Numbered from the stretch's first letter, positions 1 to 5,473 are shown. The stretch is 7,301 nucleotides of DNA from Pseudomonadota bacterium (GCA_018241455.1 JAFEDW010000101.1:1-7301); one strand, 5' to 3'. Numbers and translations: made by a program. The notes: generated from the letters alone by a model not told the origin.

Positions 1-659
1 GGGCGGCCGGCGTCGCCGTAGGCCAGCTCCGGCGGGCAGACCAGAATCGCCTTGCCGCCCGCGCTCATGTGCTGCAGGCCTTCGGTCCAGCAGGGCACGA
101 CGCCGCTGAGCTTGAAGGTCGCAGGCTGGCCGCGCTTGATCGAGCTGTCGAATACGGTGCCGTCGGTCAACTTGCCCTCGTACTGCACTTCGACTTCATC
201 TTCCGGAGCCGGCGGAGCGCCGGTGCCTTCAGCGAGCGTGGTGATGATGACGCCGCTCGGCAGGGCCACCGCACCCTTGGCGGTCGCCGCCCTGGCGCGA
301 TAGGCCTTGCCCGCCGCCTTGGTCTTCTCGGCTGCCGCAGTCACGCGTGCGGTCAACAGCGCCTGGATCTTCGGACGGTAGGTATCGGCTTCGATGCCGG
401 TCTGCTTGCCGCGCATGCCGGCGGCAAAGCCGGCCTGCACTTGCCGCATTTCAGCTTCGCTCAGCGCGAAAGGCTTGACGCTGCCGCTGAGGATCTCGCC
501 GATCGCGAACATCGTCTTGTCGGCCTCCGACATCGCCGCGCCAGCGGATTTCGCTGCGGTCGCGGGCGCCGTCTTGGCCGGCGCGGCGGCTGGCGTGTCG
601 GCGGCGTAGGCGCCGATCGGCAGGGCGCACAGCAAGAGCAGGGCGGGAATACGGGACAT
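1..659 (-). CDS. fkpA: FkpA/Mip-type FKBP peptidyl-prolyl isomerase, periplasmic (3' end cut by window)
   Basis: Read on the minus strand from ATG at 659-657, open to the left edge (219 codons seen). Residues 1-19 are a signal peptide (MSRIPALLLL..., cleavage at AYA|A), so the protein should act in the periplasm as a proline cis-trans isomerase/chaperone. An Ala/Lys/Pro linker (about 20-42) leads into a helical FKBP_N-type dimerisation region (about 43-130; MFAIGEILSGS, then FAAGMRGKQ). The FKBP domain starts near 150: VEVQYEGKLTDGTVFDSS at 156-173 carries Y160, F170 and D171, matching the FKBP active-site Tyr/Phe/Asp. VVPCWTEGLQHM and LVCPPELAYGDAG follow, with the conserved Trp and AYG. AGGAG at 667-671 lies 7 nt before the ATG. 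The last few dozen residues lie outside. The gene diverges from the GIY-YIG gene. The FKBP call is firm; FkpA versus Mip naming is a convention. Confidence 0.93.
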   Translation of the reverse strand, partial: MSRIPALLLLCALPIGAYAADTPAAAPAKTAPATAAKSAGAAMSEADKTMFAIGEILSGSVKPFALSEAEMRQVQAGFAAGMRGKQTGIEADTYRPKIQALLTARVTAAAEKTKAAGKAYRARAATAKGAVALPSGVIITTLAEGTGAPPAPEDEVEVQYEGKLTDGTVFDSSIKRGQPATFKLSGVVPCWTEGLQHMSAGGKAILVCPPELAYGDAGR

Positions 660-682
660 GGACGATCTCCTGTTTGAGGCAG

Positions 683-720
683 GCGCGTATTCTATCGTGC
701 ATGCGGACCGCCGTTTCGAA
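683..720 (-). promoter_or_regulatory. Probable promoter of the FKBP gene
   Basis: On the minus strand, TAGAAT (690-695) followed by ACGCGCC is a good -10 hexamer, placing the mRNA start near 683 and AGGAG about 12 nt downstream of it. A -35 is poor: TTCGAA at 715-720 gives a 19-nt spacer and matches TTGACA at only three positions. The 41-bp gap between the divergent genes must serve both, so overlapping promoters are likely. Confidence 0.35.
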
Positions 721-1297
721 CAACGCATCCGGCAAGGGTTCCAGCCCGCCGGGCGCAAGGCCGATGCGCCTGGTCGCCGAGGCGCAGCTGGCGCGGGAAC
801 TCGAACGGGCCATTGCCGCGGGGGACGGCGCGGCCGGTGCGCACTGCATCCACGAGCTGTGGATGCGCGGCGCGCTCGCCGTCAACATCGAGGCCGCGCT
901 CGAGCGGCTATGGCGGAGCGCGGCCGCATCGATACCCGACTGGCTGCCGATGCGGCACATCGAGTGGCTTGGCGTGGCCTATGAAGTGAGCGCGCGCTTC
1001 CAATCGCGCTCGCGCGGCCGGTCCAACATCTACCTGGTGTTGCTCGATTACCGCGACAGCCGCGCCGGCGATTACGGCGTCTATGTCGGCGAAACCCGCT
1101 ATCCGATCGCCGCGCGCTTCGACCAGCACAAGGCCGGCATCCGCGCTTCCGGCAGCGTACTGCGCCGCGGCCTCGAGCTGCTGCCCGGCCCGGTGCTGCA
1201 CCTGCAACGCATTTCGCGCGCCGACGCGCTCGACATCGAGGAGCGGCTCGCCGAAGCGTTGCGCGCCGAAGGCTTGCGGGTGCGGGGCGGGCACTAG
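701..1297 (+). CDS. Stand-alone GIY-YIG-like nuclease-fold protein
   Basis: 198 aa from ATG 701. Residues about 25-105 are helical and match no family I recognise. From 109 the sequence follows the GIY-YIG pattern: NIY (109-111) stands for GIY, then YVGET (128-132) for YIG-x-T, then R139 and H143 in ARFDQHKAG, and a C-terminal helix with E180/E181 (DIEERLAEAL) where the family keeps its metal-binding Glu. The NIY-to-YVG distance is a little longer than usual. Such proteins are typically DNA endonucleases, but stand-alone members vary and the substrate here is unknown. The start is uncertain. TTG 674 would leave only 14 bp to the divergent gene. ATG 701 has no Shine-Dalgarno site but lies 8 nt after TATTCT (688-693), as a leaderless mRNA would. 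ATG 764 has GCAAGG only 3 nt upstream and would drop a disordered 21-residue start. Confidence 0.72.
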   Translation: MRTAVSNNASGKGSSPPGARPMRLVAEAQLARELERAIAAGDGAAGAHCIHELWMRGALAVNIEAALERLWRSAAASIPDWLPMRHIEWLGVAYEVSARFQSRSRGRSNIYLVLLDYRDSRAGDYGVYVGETRYPIAARFDQHKAGIRASGSVLRRGLELLPGPVLHLQRISRADALDIEERLAEALRAEGLRVRGGH

Positions 1298-1312
1298 CGA
1301 CCCGGCGGTCGC
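1297..1312 (+). terminator. Weak terminator-like hairpin after the GIY-YIG gene
   Basis: GCGACC (1297-1302), loop CGGC, GGTCGC (1307-1312) form a perfect 6-bp stem that begins on the last base of the TAG stop. No T tract follows, so termination, if any, would not be classical intrinsic termination. Confidence 0.3.
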
Positions 1313-1331
1313 AGCGGGTGCAGTGGCTGGA

Positions 1332-1459
1332 TTGACATAATTTCGGGCATGGCGCACGCCTTGAGCGTGAAACAGGCCCTGAGGCAGCGGCAGCGCAAAG
1401 GTTTTGCGGCGCGTCGACGATAAGTAACTCGGCACTGTTTGCCGGGTCGGAGCGTGGCG
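1332..1459 (+). promoter_or_regulatory. Promoter and structured leader of the diguanylate cyclase gene
   Basis: This is the gene-free gap before the GGDEF gene. CATAAT at 1336-1341 matches TATAAT at five of six positions; a TTGACA at 1332-1337 overlaps it and so cannot be its -35. Transcription from this box would start near 1348 and give a leader of about 110 nt. The leader contains CGCAAA-GGT-TTTGCG (1394-1408), the palindrome CGTCGACG (1412-1419) and CGGCA-CTGTT-TGCCG (1430-1444), the last just before GGAG. A 24-codon frame (1349-1423) opens right at the predicted start. I compared it by eye with c-di-GMP-I riboswitches and found no match. Confidence 0.35.
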
Positions 1460-2542
1460 ATGCGATATCGGGAGTCGGAGAGCGAGAGCGCGGAGCTCCT
1501 GCGAATGATCCTGCCCCGCATCGCCCGGCATGGCGGCTGCTACATGCCCAGCACCTACGCGCTGTGGTACGAATACCTCACCGGCGTCAATCCCAAGCTC
1601 GTTGCCGCGCTGGACCAGCGGCTGAAGAACGAGGCGCCGTTGGCGCAGACCGAGATCGAAGCCTTCTACTCCAAGTTCATCGACGCGCGCGAGGCCAGCA
1701 CGCTGGAAGCCTACCAGGCGGGGCTGGGCGAACTGCTGCGCCGGCTGGGTGAAATCGCGGCGAGTTCCGGCGCCGGTACGGCTGAATATGCGCGCGCGCT
1801 CGCGCAGTGCCAGCAGGACCTGGCCTCGATCAGCGACGCGGGTGGCGTGCAGCGCATCATCAGCTCGCTGGTGACCTCGACGAACGCGGTGCGCGAGTCG
1901 ACGCAGACCCTGCAGAAGGAGGTCGCCGCGACGCGCGACGAGATGCAACAGCTGCGCGGCCAGATGGGCGCGCTGCAGAACCTGGCGCAAACCGATCCGC
2001 TGACGCGCCTGCGCAACCGCCGCGGCTTCGAGCAGGCGGTGGCCGATTACGCGCTGCGTAGCGATGGCGATCTCGGCGGTTGCTCGGTGCTGATCGCCGA
2101 CATCGACTACTTCAAGCGCGTCAACGATTCCTACGGCCATCTGGTGGGCGACCAGGTGATCCGCGCGCTGGCGCAGGTACTGCAGAACTGCATCAAGGGC
2201 CGCGACATCGCGGCGCGCTGGGGCGGCGAGGAGTTCATCGCGCTGCTGCCCGAGACACCGGGCGAGGGCGCAGTGATGTTGGCTGAACAATTGCGCGTCG
2301 CCTTCGGCAAGACACGCATCAAGCGCGGCGGCAAGCAGGACTTGAACGATACCGTGACGATCTCGATCGGCGTGGCGCAGATCGCCAGCGGCGAGCCGCT
2401 CGAACAGGCGGTCGGCCGCGCCGACAGTGCCCTGTACCAGGCCAAGAACGGTGGCCGCAATTGCGTGCGCGTTGCACCGCCGGCCGCCGACGTCGCAGCC
2501 GGGCATGGCGATGACGCGCCGCCGGTCGCCGGAGCCGGCTGA
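1460..2542 (+). CDS. Diguanylate cyclase (GGDEF domain, GGEEF active site)
   Basis: 360 aa; makes c-di-GMP from two GTP. The start is ATG 1460, with GGAG 7 nt upstream; TTG 1439 and GTG 1454 are in frame but poorer. Residues 1 to about 145 form a soluble helical N-terminal domain with the motif ALWYEYLTGVNPKL, which I know from other proteobacterial cyclases but cannot assign a ligand. A coiled-coil stretch (about 140-175) links it to the GGDEF domain (about 178-330): DPLTRLRNRRGF, ADIDYFKRVNDSYGH with metal-binding D214, and R253-W-GGEEF (255-259), so the active site looks intact. The product-inhibition site, normally RxxD, reads K246-G-R-D249. No signal peptide or TM segment, so cytoplasmic. 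The last 30 residues are Ala/Pro/Gly-rich and probably disordered. The next gene starts 60 bp downstream with its own promoter-like box. Confidence 0.95.
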   Translation: MRYRESESESAELLRMILPRIARHGGCYMPSTYALWYEYLTGVNPKLVAALDQRLKNEAPLAQTEIEAFYSKFIDAREASTLEAYQAGLGELLRRLGEIAASSGAGTAEYARALAQCQQDLASISDAGGVQRIISSLVTSTNAVRESTQTLQKEVAATRDEMQQLRGQMGALQNLAQTDPLTRLRNRRGFEQAVADYALRSDGDLGGCSVLIADIDYFKRVNDSYGHLVGDQVIRALAQVLQNCIKGRDIAARWGGEEFIALLPETPGEGAVMLAEQLRVAFGKTRIKRGGKQDLNDTVTISIGVAQIASGEPLEQAVGRADSALYQAKNGGRNCVRVAPPAADVAAGHGDDAPPVAGAG

Positions 2543-2549
2543 CAAGGGC

Positions 2550-2581
2550 TAAGATAGCGGCTGCGCGGCAGCGGGCCGCGC
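2550..2581 (+). promoter_or_regulatory. Promoter-like box and 5' hairpin before msrC
   Basis: TAAGAT (2550-2555), followed by AGCGG, is a plausible -10 box with a start near 2562; no -35 is visible. Directly after it, GCGCGGC (2563-2569), loop AGCGG, GCCGCGC (2575-2581) form a perfect 7-bp stem. The hairpin would sit at the very 5' end of the mRNA, or it could act as a U-less terminator for the upstream cyclase gene. Confidence 0.4.
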
Positions 2582-2602
2582 GTCACCGGGATTGAAGCGA
2601 TC

Positions 2603-3106
2603 GTGGCACACCAGCCCGTAGCGCAGACCGCGACTGCGAATCGCGCCGCCCCTGCCGACCTCTACGCCGACCTGCACCAGGCACTCGGCGGATTGCTGGC
2701 GGGCGAACCGGACTTCATCGCCAACTGCGCCAACTTTTCCGCGCTCGTGTACGCCACGCTCCCGGACCTGAACTGGGCGGGCGTCTACATCCTGCGAGGC
2801 GCCGAGCTGGTGCTCGGGCCGTTCCAGGGTCGCCCGGCCTGCGTGCGCATCGCGATGGGCCGCGGTGTCTGCGGCGCCGCCGCCGCGCGGCGCGCCAGCG
2901 TGCTGGTCGAGGACGTGCACGCCTTTCCCGATCACATCGTCTGCGATCCCGTGTCGCGCTCGGAGCTGGTCGTGCCGCTGATCAAGGACAATGCGTTGGT
3001 GGGCGTGTTCGACATGGACAGCCCGAGCCCGAGGCGATTCACCGCCGCCGACCAGGCGGGCATCGAAGCCGCCGCGGCGCTGCTGATGGGCGCGAGCCGC
3101 ATCTAA
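2603..3106 (+). CDS. msrC: Free methionine-(R)-sulfoxide reductase (GAF-fold, YebR type)
   Basis: 167 aa, cytoplasmic, a single GAF domain after a 17-residue loose start. It reduces free L-methionine-(R)-S-oxide to methionine, normally with thioredoxin. The three family cysteines are C80, C90 and C114; their spacing (10 and 24) equals that of E. coli residues 84, 94 and 118. The substrate-binding acids also keep that offset: E121, D137 and D139 (in SRSELVVPL and GVFDMDSPS). NFSALVYATLPDLNWAGVYI and GPFQGRPACVRI are typical of the family, and the length is normal. The start is GTG 2603 with only a weak GAAG (2594-2597) upstream; no better start is visible. The transporter gene begins 11 nt after the stop, so the two are probably co-transcribed. 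The role is oxidative-damage repair and methionine salvage. Confidence 0.95.
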   Translation: MAHQPVAQTATANRAAPADLYADLHQALGGLLAGEPDFIANCANFSALVYATLPDLNWAGVYILRGAELVLGPFQGRPACVRIAMGRGVCGAAAARRASVLVEDVHAFPDHIVCDPVSRSELVVPLIKDNALVGVFDMDSPSPRRFTAADQAGIEAAAALLMGASRI

Positions 3107-3117
3107 TACCGGCCCGC

Positions 3118-4023
3118 GTGAGCTCATCGACCGGCAACCGCGCCGGGGTCGCCATGGCCCTGGCTGCGATCTACCTCATCTGGGGCACGACCTACCTGGC
3201 GGTCGCGATCGTGCTGCGCACGATCCCGCCGTTCGCGAGCTCGGCGTTGCGCTACACCTTCGGCGGCGGCCTGCTGCTGGCCTGGCTGCTGATCTTCCGG
3301 CGGCAGGCGTTCCGCGGGCTGCCGTTCAGGCGCCTCGCCGCCGCCGGCGTGCTGCTGGTCGCCGGCGGCAACGGCTTCTCGGTGTGGGCGCAGCAGGGCG
3401 TGCCCTCCGGCATCGCGGCGCTGCTGATCTCGTCGGTGCCGGTTTTCGTCATGATGCTCAACTGGCTGTTGTTCGCGCGTCGCGCGCCGGAGGCGCGTTC
3501 GCTGGTCGGCATGCTGGTCGGCATGTGCGGCGTGGCGCTGATCGTCGCCCACATGCATTCGCTGTCGGGCACGGTGCGCGCGCCGTACGTGATCGCGCTG
3601 CTCGCGGCGATGCTGTGCTGGAGCAGCGGCACGCTGGTGACGCGCGGCCTGGTCACCGCTGAACAGGTCGGCGCCGCGACCTGCGTGCAGATGATCGTCG
3701 GCGCGGTGCTGCTGTCGCTGATGGCGCTGGTGCATGGCGACTGGCACCGGCTGCATCCGGCGCAGGTGTCGCTGGCCTCGTGGGCCGCGCTCGCCTACCT
3801 GACGGTGTTCGGCAGCATCATCGCGCTGTGCTGTTTCCTATGGCTGCTGACGCAGGTGTCGGCGCAGAAAGCGACGACCTACGCGCTGGTCAATCCGCTG
3901 GTGGCGCTGCTGCTCGGCGCCGTCTGCCTCGGCGAGAAGATCACGGCCTTCGTGCTGGTCGCGGTCGTGCTGATCCTCGCCGGCGTTGCGCTGGTGCTGT
4001 TCCAGCGGCCGGTGCGGGCATAA
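3118..4023 (+). CDS. yedA: EamA-family drug/metabolite transporter, YedA-like
   Basis: 301 aa, about ten hydrophobic segments in two five-helix halves: the EamA/DMT inner-membrane transporter layout and about the length of E. coli YedA. Diagnostic stretches are IYLIWGTTYLAVAIV (first helix), GGNGFSVWAQQGVPSGIAAL (about 83-102, compare GN...VPSGIAA in YedA), FGSIIALCCFLWLL and TTYALVNPLVALLLG in the second half. The substrate cannot be read from sequence; relatives are annotated as amino-acid or metabolite exporters. The start is GTG 3118, 11 nt after the msrC stop, with no clear Shine-Dalgarno site, so translational coupling is likely. The pairing with msrC hints at, but does not prove, a link to methionine or another amino acid. 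Confidence 0.9.
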   Translation: MSSSTGNRAGVAMALAAIYLIWGTTYLAVAIVLRTIPPFASSALRYTFGGGLLLAWLLIFRRQAFRGLPFRRLAAAGVLLVAGGNGFSVWAQQGVPSGIAALLISSVPVFVMMLNWLLFARRAPEARSLVGMLVGMCGVALIVAHMHSLSGTVRAPYVIALLAAMLCWSSGTLVTRGLVTAEQVGAATCVQMIVGAVLLSLMALVHGDWHRLHPAQVSLASWAALAYLTVFGSIIALCCFLWLLTQVSAQKATTYALVNPLVALLLGAVCLGEKITAFVLVAVVLILAGVALVLFQRPVRA

Positions 4024-4138
4024 TCGATCGCCGCCTTTGCATAACGCTCGACCGCCGGCGCGGTTGACCGCGTCGAAGCGGATTTACGTGAGCACCTTCA
4101 AGGAATCCGGTGCCTGCCAACCGGCATGCTGGATCCCT
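4024..4138 (+). other. Gap after the transporter gene, with a terminator-like hairpin
   Basis: No gene I can support. CGACCGC (4049-4055), loop CGGC, GCGGTTG (4060-4066) form a 7-bp stem with one G-T pair and no T tract, a weak terminator candidate for the msrC-yedA unit. GTG 4088 is in frame with the small peptide below and would add 17 residues. No convincing promoter is seen. Confidence 0.35.
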
Positions 4139-4231
4139 ATGGAAACCAAAGACACTTTCATGCGCTTCGTGGTCGTCGGCTCCATCGTTGCGGTCGGCGT
4201 GCTCGCGCTGATCGTCAAGATGCACGCCTGA
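4139..4231 (+). CDS. Possible 30-aa single-pass membrane peptide
   Basis: ATG 4139 to TGA 4229-4231. Residues about 10-26 (FVVVGSIVAVGVLALIV) form one hydrophobic helix, with a charged start (METKDTFMR) and a short KMHA tail, the shape of many bacterial membrane microproteins. From codon 8 onward nearly all third positions are G or C, as in the neighbouring genes, which favours real coding. Against it: the ribosome site is poor (GGAT 4 nt upstream), and GTG 4088 or ATG 4160 could be the start instead. It lies alone between the transporter and lipoprotein genes. I do not recognise the family and infer no function beyond membrane insertion. Confidence 0.5.
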   Translation: METKDTFMRFVVVGSIVAVGVLALIVKMHA

Positions 4232-4253
4232 GGCCGGCTGCGCACACTACGTA

Positions 4254-4304
4254 GAACTTTCCCGCCCGCGGCGTGCTCTTATACTAGAGTGGTGCCCCTA
4301 GGGG
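4254..4304 (+). promoter_or_regulatory. Promoter of the DUF4136 lipoprotein gene, sigma-E-like, with a palindrome at the start site
   Basis: TATACT (4280-4285) is a good sigma-70 -10 box, but its -35 is poor. The same stretch reads GAACTT (4254-4259), 17 nt, then TCTTA (4277-4281), which resembles the envelope-stress sigma-E pattern (GGAACTT, 15-17 nt, TCTGA). The predicted start near 4292 falls in the perfect palindrome CCCCTAGGGG (4295-4304), itself inside GGTGCC-CCTAGG-GGTGCC (4291-4308). Confidence 0.45.
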
Positions 4305-4333
4305 TGCCGCCATTGCGACCCGGGGAGAAAGTC

Positions 4334-4942
4334 ATGACGATCCGCAGCCTGGTTCCGGCATTGGCCGTTGCGACGGCCCTGGCATTGTTGTCGGGTTGCG
4401 CGCTGGAGGCGCGAACGGATTCCGACCCCAGGGCTTCCGTCGGCAGCTGCCACACCTACGCCTTTGCCGATTCGATCGAGAGCCGTCCGGAGGCGGCCAC
4501 GGCCTTCGGCAATCCGCTCAACGAAAAACGCCTGCGCGATGCCATCGCCGCGGGGCTCAATGCGCATGGCGTGAGCGCCGCGACCGACAGCGCTTCGGCC
4601 GATTGCCTCGTCGGCTATGCGATCGGTTCGCGACTCGCACCTGACCCGGCCTCGCCGCGGTTCAGCTGGGGGCTCGGCATGGGCTGGGGTGGCTGGGGCC
4701 GCCGGGGCTTCGGCTCGCTGGCCTGGGAAGCGCCGTACGACTACCGCGAAGGGCGCGTGACCGTGAACCTGTATGACGCGCACTCGCACCAGGCGCTGTG
4801 GCATGCCTATGTCGACGTGGACGTGACCGGATTGACCGGCGCCGATGCCGAACAGCGCATCAAGACCGTGGTCGATGCGATCTTCAAGAAATATCCGGCT
4901 GGCGCCCCGGTCGCCCCGGCAGCGCCGGCCGCGCGCAGCTGA
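4334..4942 (+). CDS. DUF4136-family lipoprotein
   Basis: 202 aa. The signal sequence ends in the lipobox LLSGC with C22 as the lipidated residue; position +2 is Ala, so outer-membrane sorting is expected. The mature part fits DUF4136: SCHTYAFADS near the start, NPLNEKRLRDAIAAGLNAHG (a helix typical of the family), an ADCLVGYAIGSR strand, and a C-terminal GRVTVNLYDAHSHQALWHAY stretch followed by the helix AEQRIKTVVDAIFKKYP. A Gly/Trp-rich loop (WGLGMGWGGWGRRGFGS) interrupts the middle, and the last 15 residues are Pro/Ala-rich. GGAG at 4324-4327 is 6 nt before the ATG. The molecular role of DUF4136 is not established. The sigma-E-like promoter would fit an envelope-stress gene. It ends in its own hairpin and looks monocistronic. 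Confidence 0.9.
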   Translation: MTIRSLVPALAVATALALLSGCALEARTDSDPRASVGSCHTYAFADSIESRPEAATAFGNPLNEKRLRDAIAAGLNAHGVSAATDSASADCLVGYAIGSRLAPDPASPRFSWGLGMGWGGWGRRGFGSLAWEAPYDYREGRVTVNLYDAHSHQALWHAYVDVDVTGLTGADAEQRIKTVVDAIFKKYPAGAPVAPAAPAARS

Positions 4943-4989
4943 TTTCCTGCGCGCCGCACGTCCGCCTGAAGACAAATTAATGTCGCTGA

Positions 4990-5017
4990 CCGGCCGTCGC
5001 ATGGCTGCGGCGGCCGG
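4990..5017 (+). terminator. Hairpin terminator of the lipoprotein gene
   Basis: CCGGCCGTCGC (4990-5000), loop ATGGCT, GCGGCGGCCGG (5007-5017) form an 11-bp stem with one G-U pair, 47 nt after the stop. The following ATTACG is not U-rich, so this is a stem-only candidate. It abuts the promoter block of the next gene. Confidence 0.55.
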
Positions 5018-5175
5018 ATTACGCGCATTTCACGATCGTGCGCCGCGTTCATGGCAATACTCTGCGCGCCCCTGCCGACAGGGGTCATAACCACACTCCA
5101 GGAGCACGTATGAAGTCCCAGATCGTAGTGATTGCGGCCGCCGTGGCTGCGCTGTCCGCCGCCCCGATGTTTGCC
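5018..5175 (+). repeat. Duplicated module, copy A (promoter block, leader, signal-peptide codons)
   Basis: Aligns with 5474-5627. The first 44 bp (5018-5061) match copy B at 35 positions without a gap, and the leader and first 22 codons also align. The leader is 4 nt longer in this copy. The copies mark a tandem duplication of a whole gene with its control region. Confidence 0.85.
5029..5084 (+). promoter_or_regulatory. Promoter and leader hairpin of the first Ala/Lys-rich gene
   Basis: TTCACG (5029-5034) and AATACT (5056-5061) are separated by 21 nt, exactly as in the second copy; that is long for sigma-70, so another sigma factor or an activator is possible. The predicted start near 5068 leads straight into CCCCTG (5069-5074), loop CCGA, CAGGGG (5079-5084), a 6-bp hairpin, then an A/C-rich stretch and AGGAG. 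Confidence 0.55.
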
Positions 5176-5367
5176 GCGACCGACGCCTCGAAGCCGGCGA
5201 CGACGCCCGCCGCGAAGCCGGCCGCTGCTGCGACCGCCGCCAAGCCGGCTGCCGCCGCCACGGCTGCCAAGCCTGCCGCTGCGGCCGCTGCCGCGAAGCC
5301 GGCTGCCGCGGCGAAGGCTGCCGATGCCCCGAAGAAGGACAAGGACAGCAAGCCGGCCAGCAAGTAA
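5110..5367 (+). CDS. Small secreted Ala/Lys/Pro-repeat protein
   Basis: 85 aa from ATG 5110, with AGGAG (5100-5104) 5 nt upstream. Residues 1 to about 22 (MKSQIVVIAA...SAAPMFA) are a signal peptide, so the protein is exported. The mature part is low complexity: after SKPATTP comes a perfect-length 9-residue repeat (34-69: AAKPAAAAT twice, AAKPAAAAA, AAKPAAAAK) and a charged tail DAPKKDKDSKPASK. It should be disordered and positively charged in the periplasm. The second paralogue downstream shares promoter, leader and signal peptide, but this copy has no histidines. Similar composition occurs in histone-H1-like proteins, but the signal peptide argues against DNA binding. Function unknown; an acid- or envelope-stress role is inferred only from the paralogue. 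GTG 5038 is in frame but upstream of the predicted start of transcription. Confidence 0.85.
   Translation: MKSQIVVIAAAVAALSAAPMFAATDASKPATTPAAKPAAAATAAKPAAAATAAKPAAAAAAAKPAAAAKAADAPKKDKDSKPASK
5209..5316 (+). repeat. Four in-frame 27-bp coding repeats (AAKPAAAA-x)
   Basis: Codons 34-69 encode four exact-length nonapeptide units, with Lys at residues 36, 45, 54 and 63, each followed by Pro. Codon choice varies between units (GCC, GCT, GCG), so the repeat is kept at protein level and is not a recent DNA slippage product. Confidence 0.85.
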
Positions 5368-5390
5368 GCGACCTCCAAGCTTAGAGGCTC

Positions 5391-5420
5391 GAAACGGGGC
5401 GCCACGGGGCGCCCCGTTTC
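5391..5420 (+). terminator. Terminator hairpin after the first Ala/Lys-rich gene
   Basis: GAAACGGGGCGCC (5391-5403), loop ACGG, GGCGCCCCGTTTC (5408-5420) form a perfect 13-bp stem, followed by CTTGGGG; the T run lies inside the stem arm. A smaller CCTC...GAGG hairpin around AAGCTT (5372-5387) precedes it. Confidence 0.8.
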
Positions 5421-5473
5421 CTTGGGGCCGCAGAAGTTCCCGCGCCGGCGCATGACAGGCAATTCATGCGTGC

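Noticed and set aside
69..677. 202-codon plus-strand frame over the FKBP gene
   Set aside because: The minus strand encodes a clear signal peptide and FKBP motifs over the same bases; this is a shadow.
1332..1459. c-di-GMP riboswitch before the cyclase gene
   Set aside because: GCGCAAAGG and the CGGCA/TGCCG hairpin are suggestive, but the conserved core segments of the c-di-GMP-I class are not present in order on either strand.
908..2545. 545-codon minus-strand open frame antisense to the GIY-YIG and cyclase genes
   Set aside because: It runs opposite two genes with clear motifs, is full of Ala/Arg/Gln/His with no domain, and is the usual stop-poor shadow of GC-rich coding DNA.
4298..5002. 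234-codon minus-strand frame opposite the DUF4136 gene
   Set aside because: Arg/Gly/Ala-rich shadow with no motif; the plus strand has a lipobox, a ribosome site and family motifs.
4980..5090. 36-codon frame MSLTGRRMAAAAG... before the first Ala/Lys-rich gene
   Set aside because: No ribosome site, overlaps a terminator hairpin and the conserved promoter block. Its resemblance to the peptide read from 5466 comes from the duplicated promoter DNA, and the leader lengths differ by 4 nt, which breaks the frame.
5209..5316. CRISPR-like or slippage DNA repeat
   Set aside because: The 27-bp units are contiguous, in frame and differ in synonymous codons; they are protein repeats in a coding gene.
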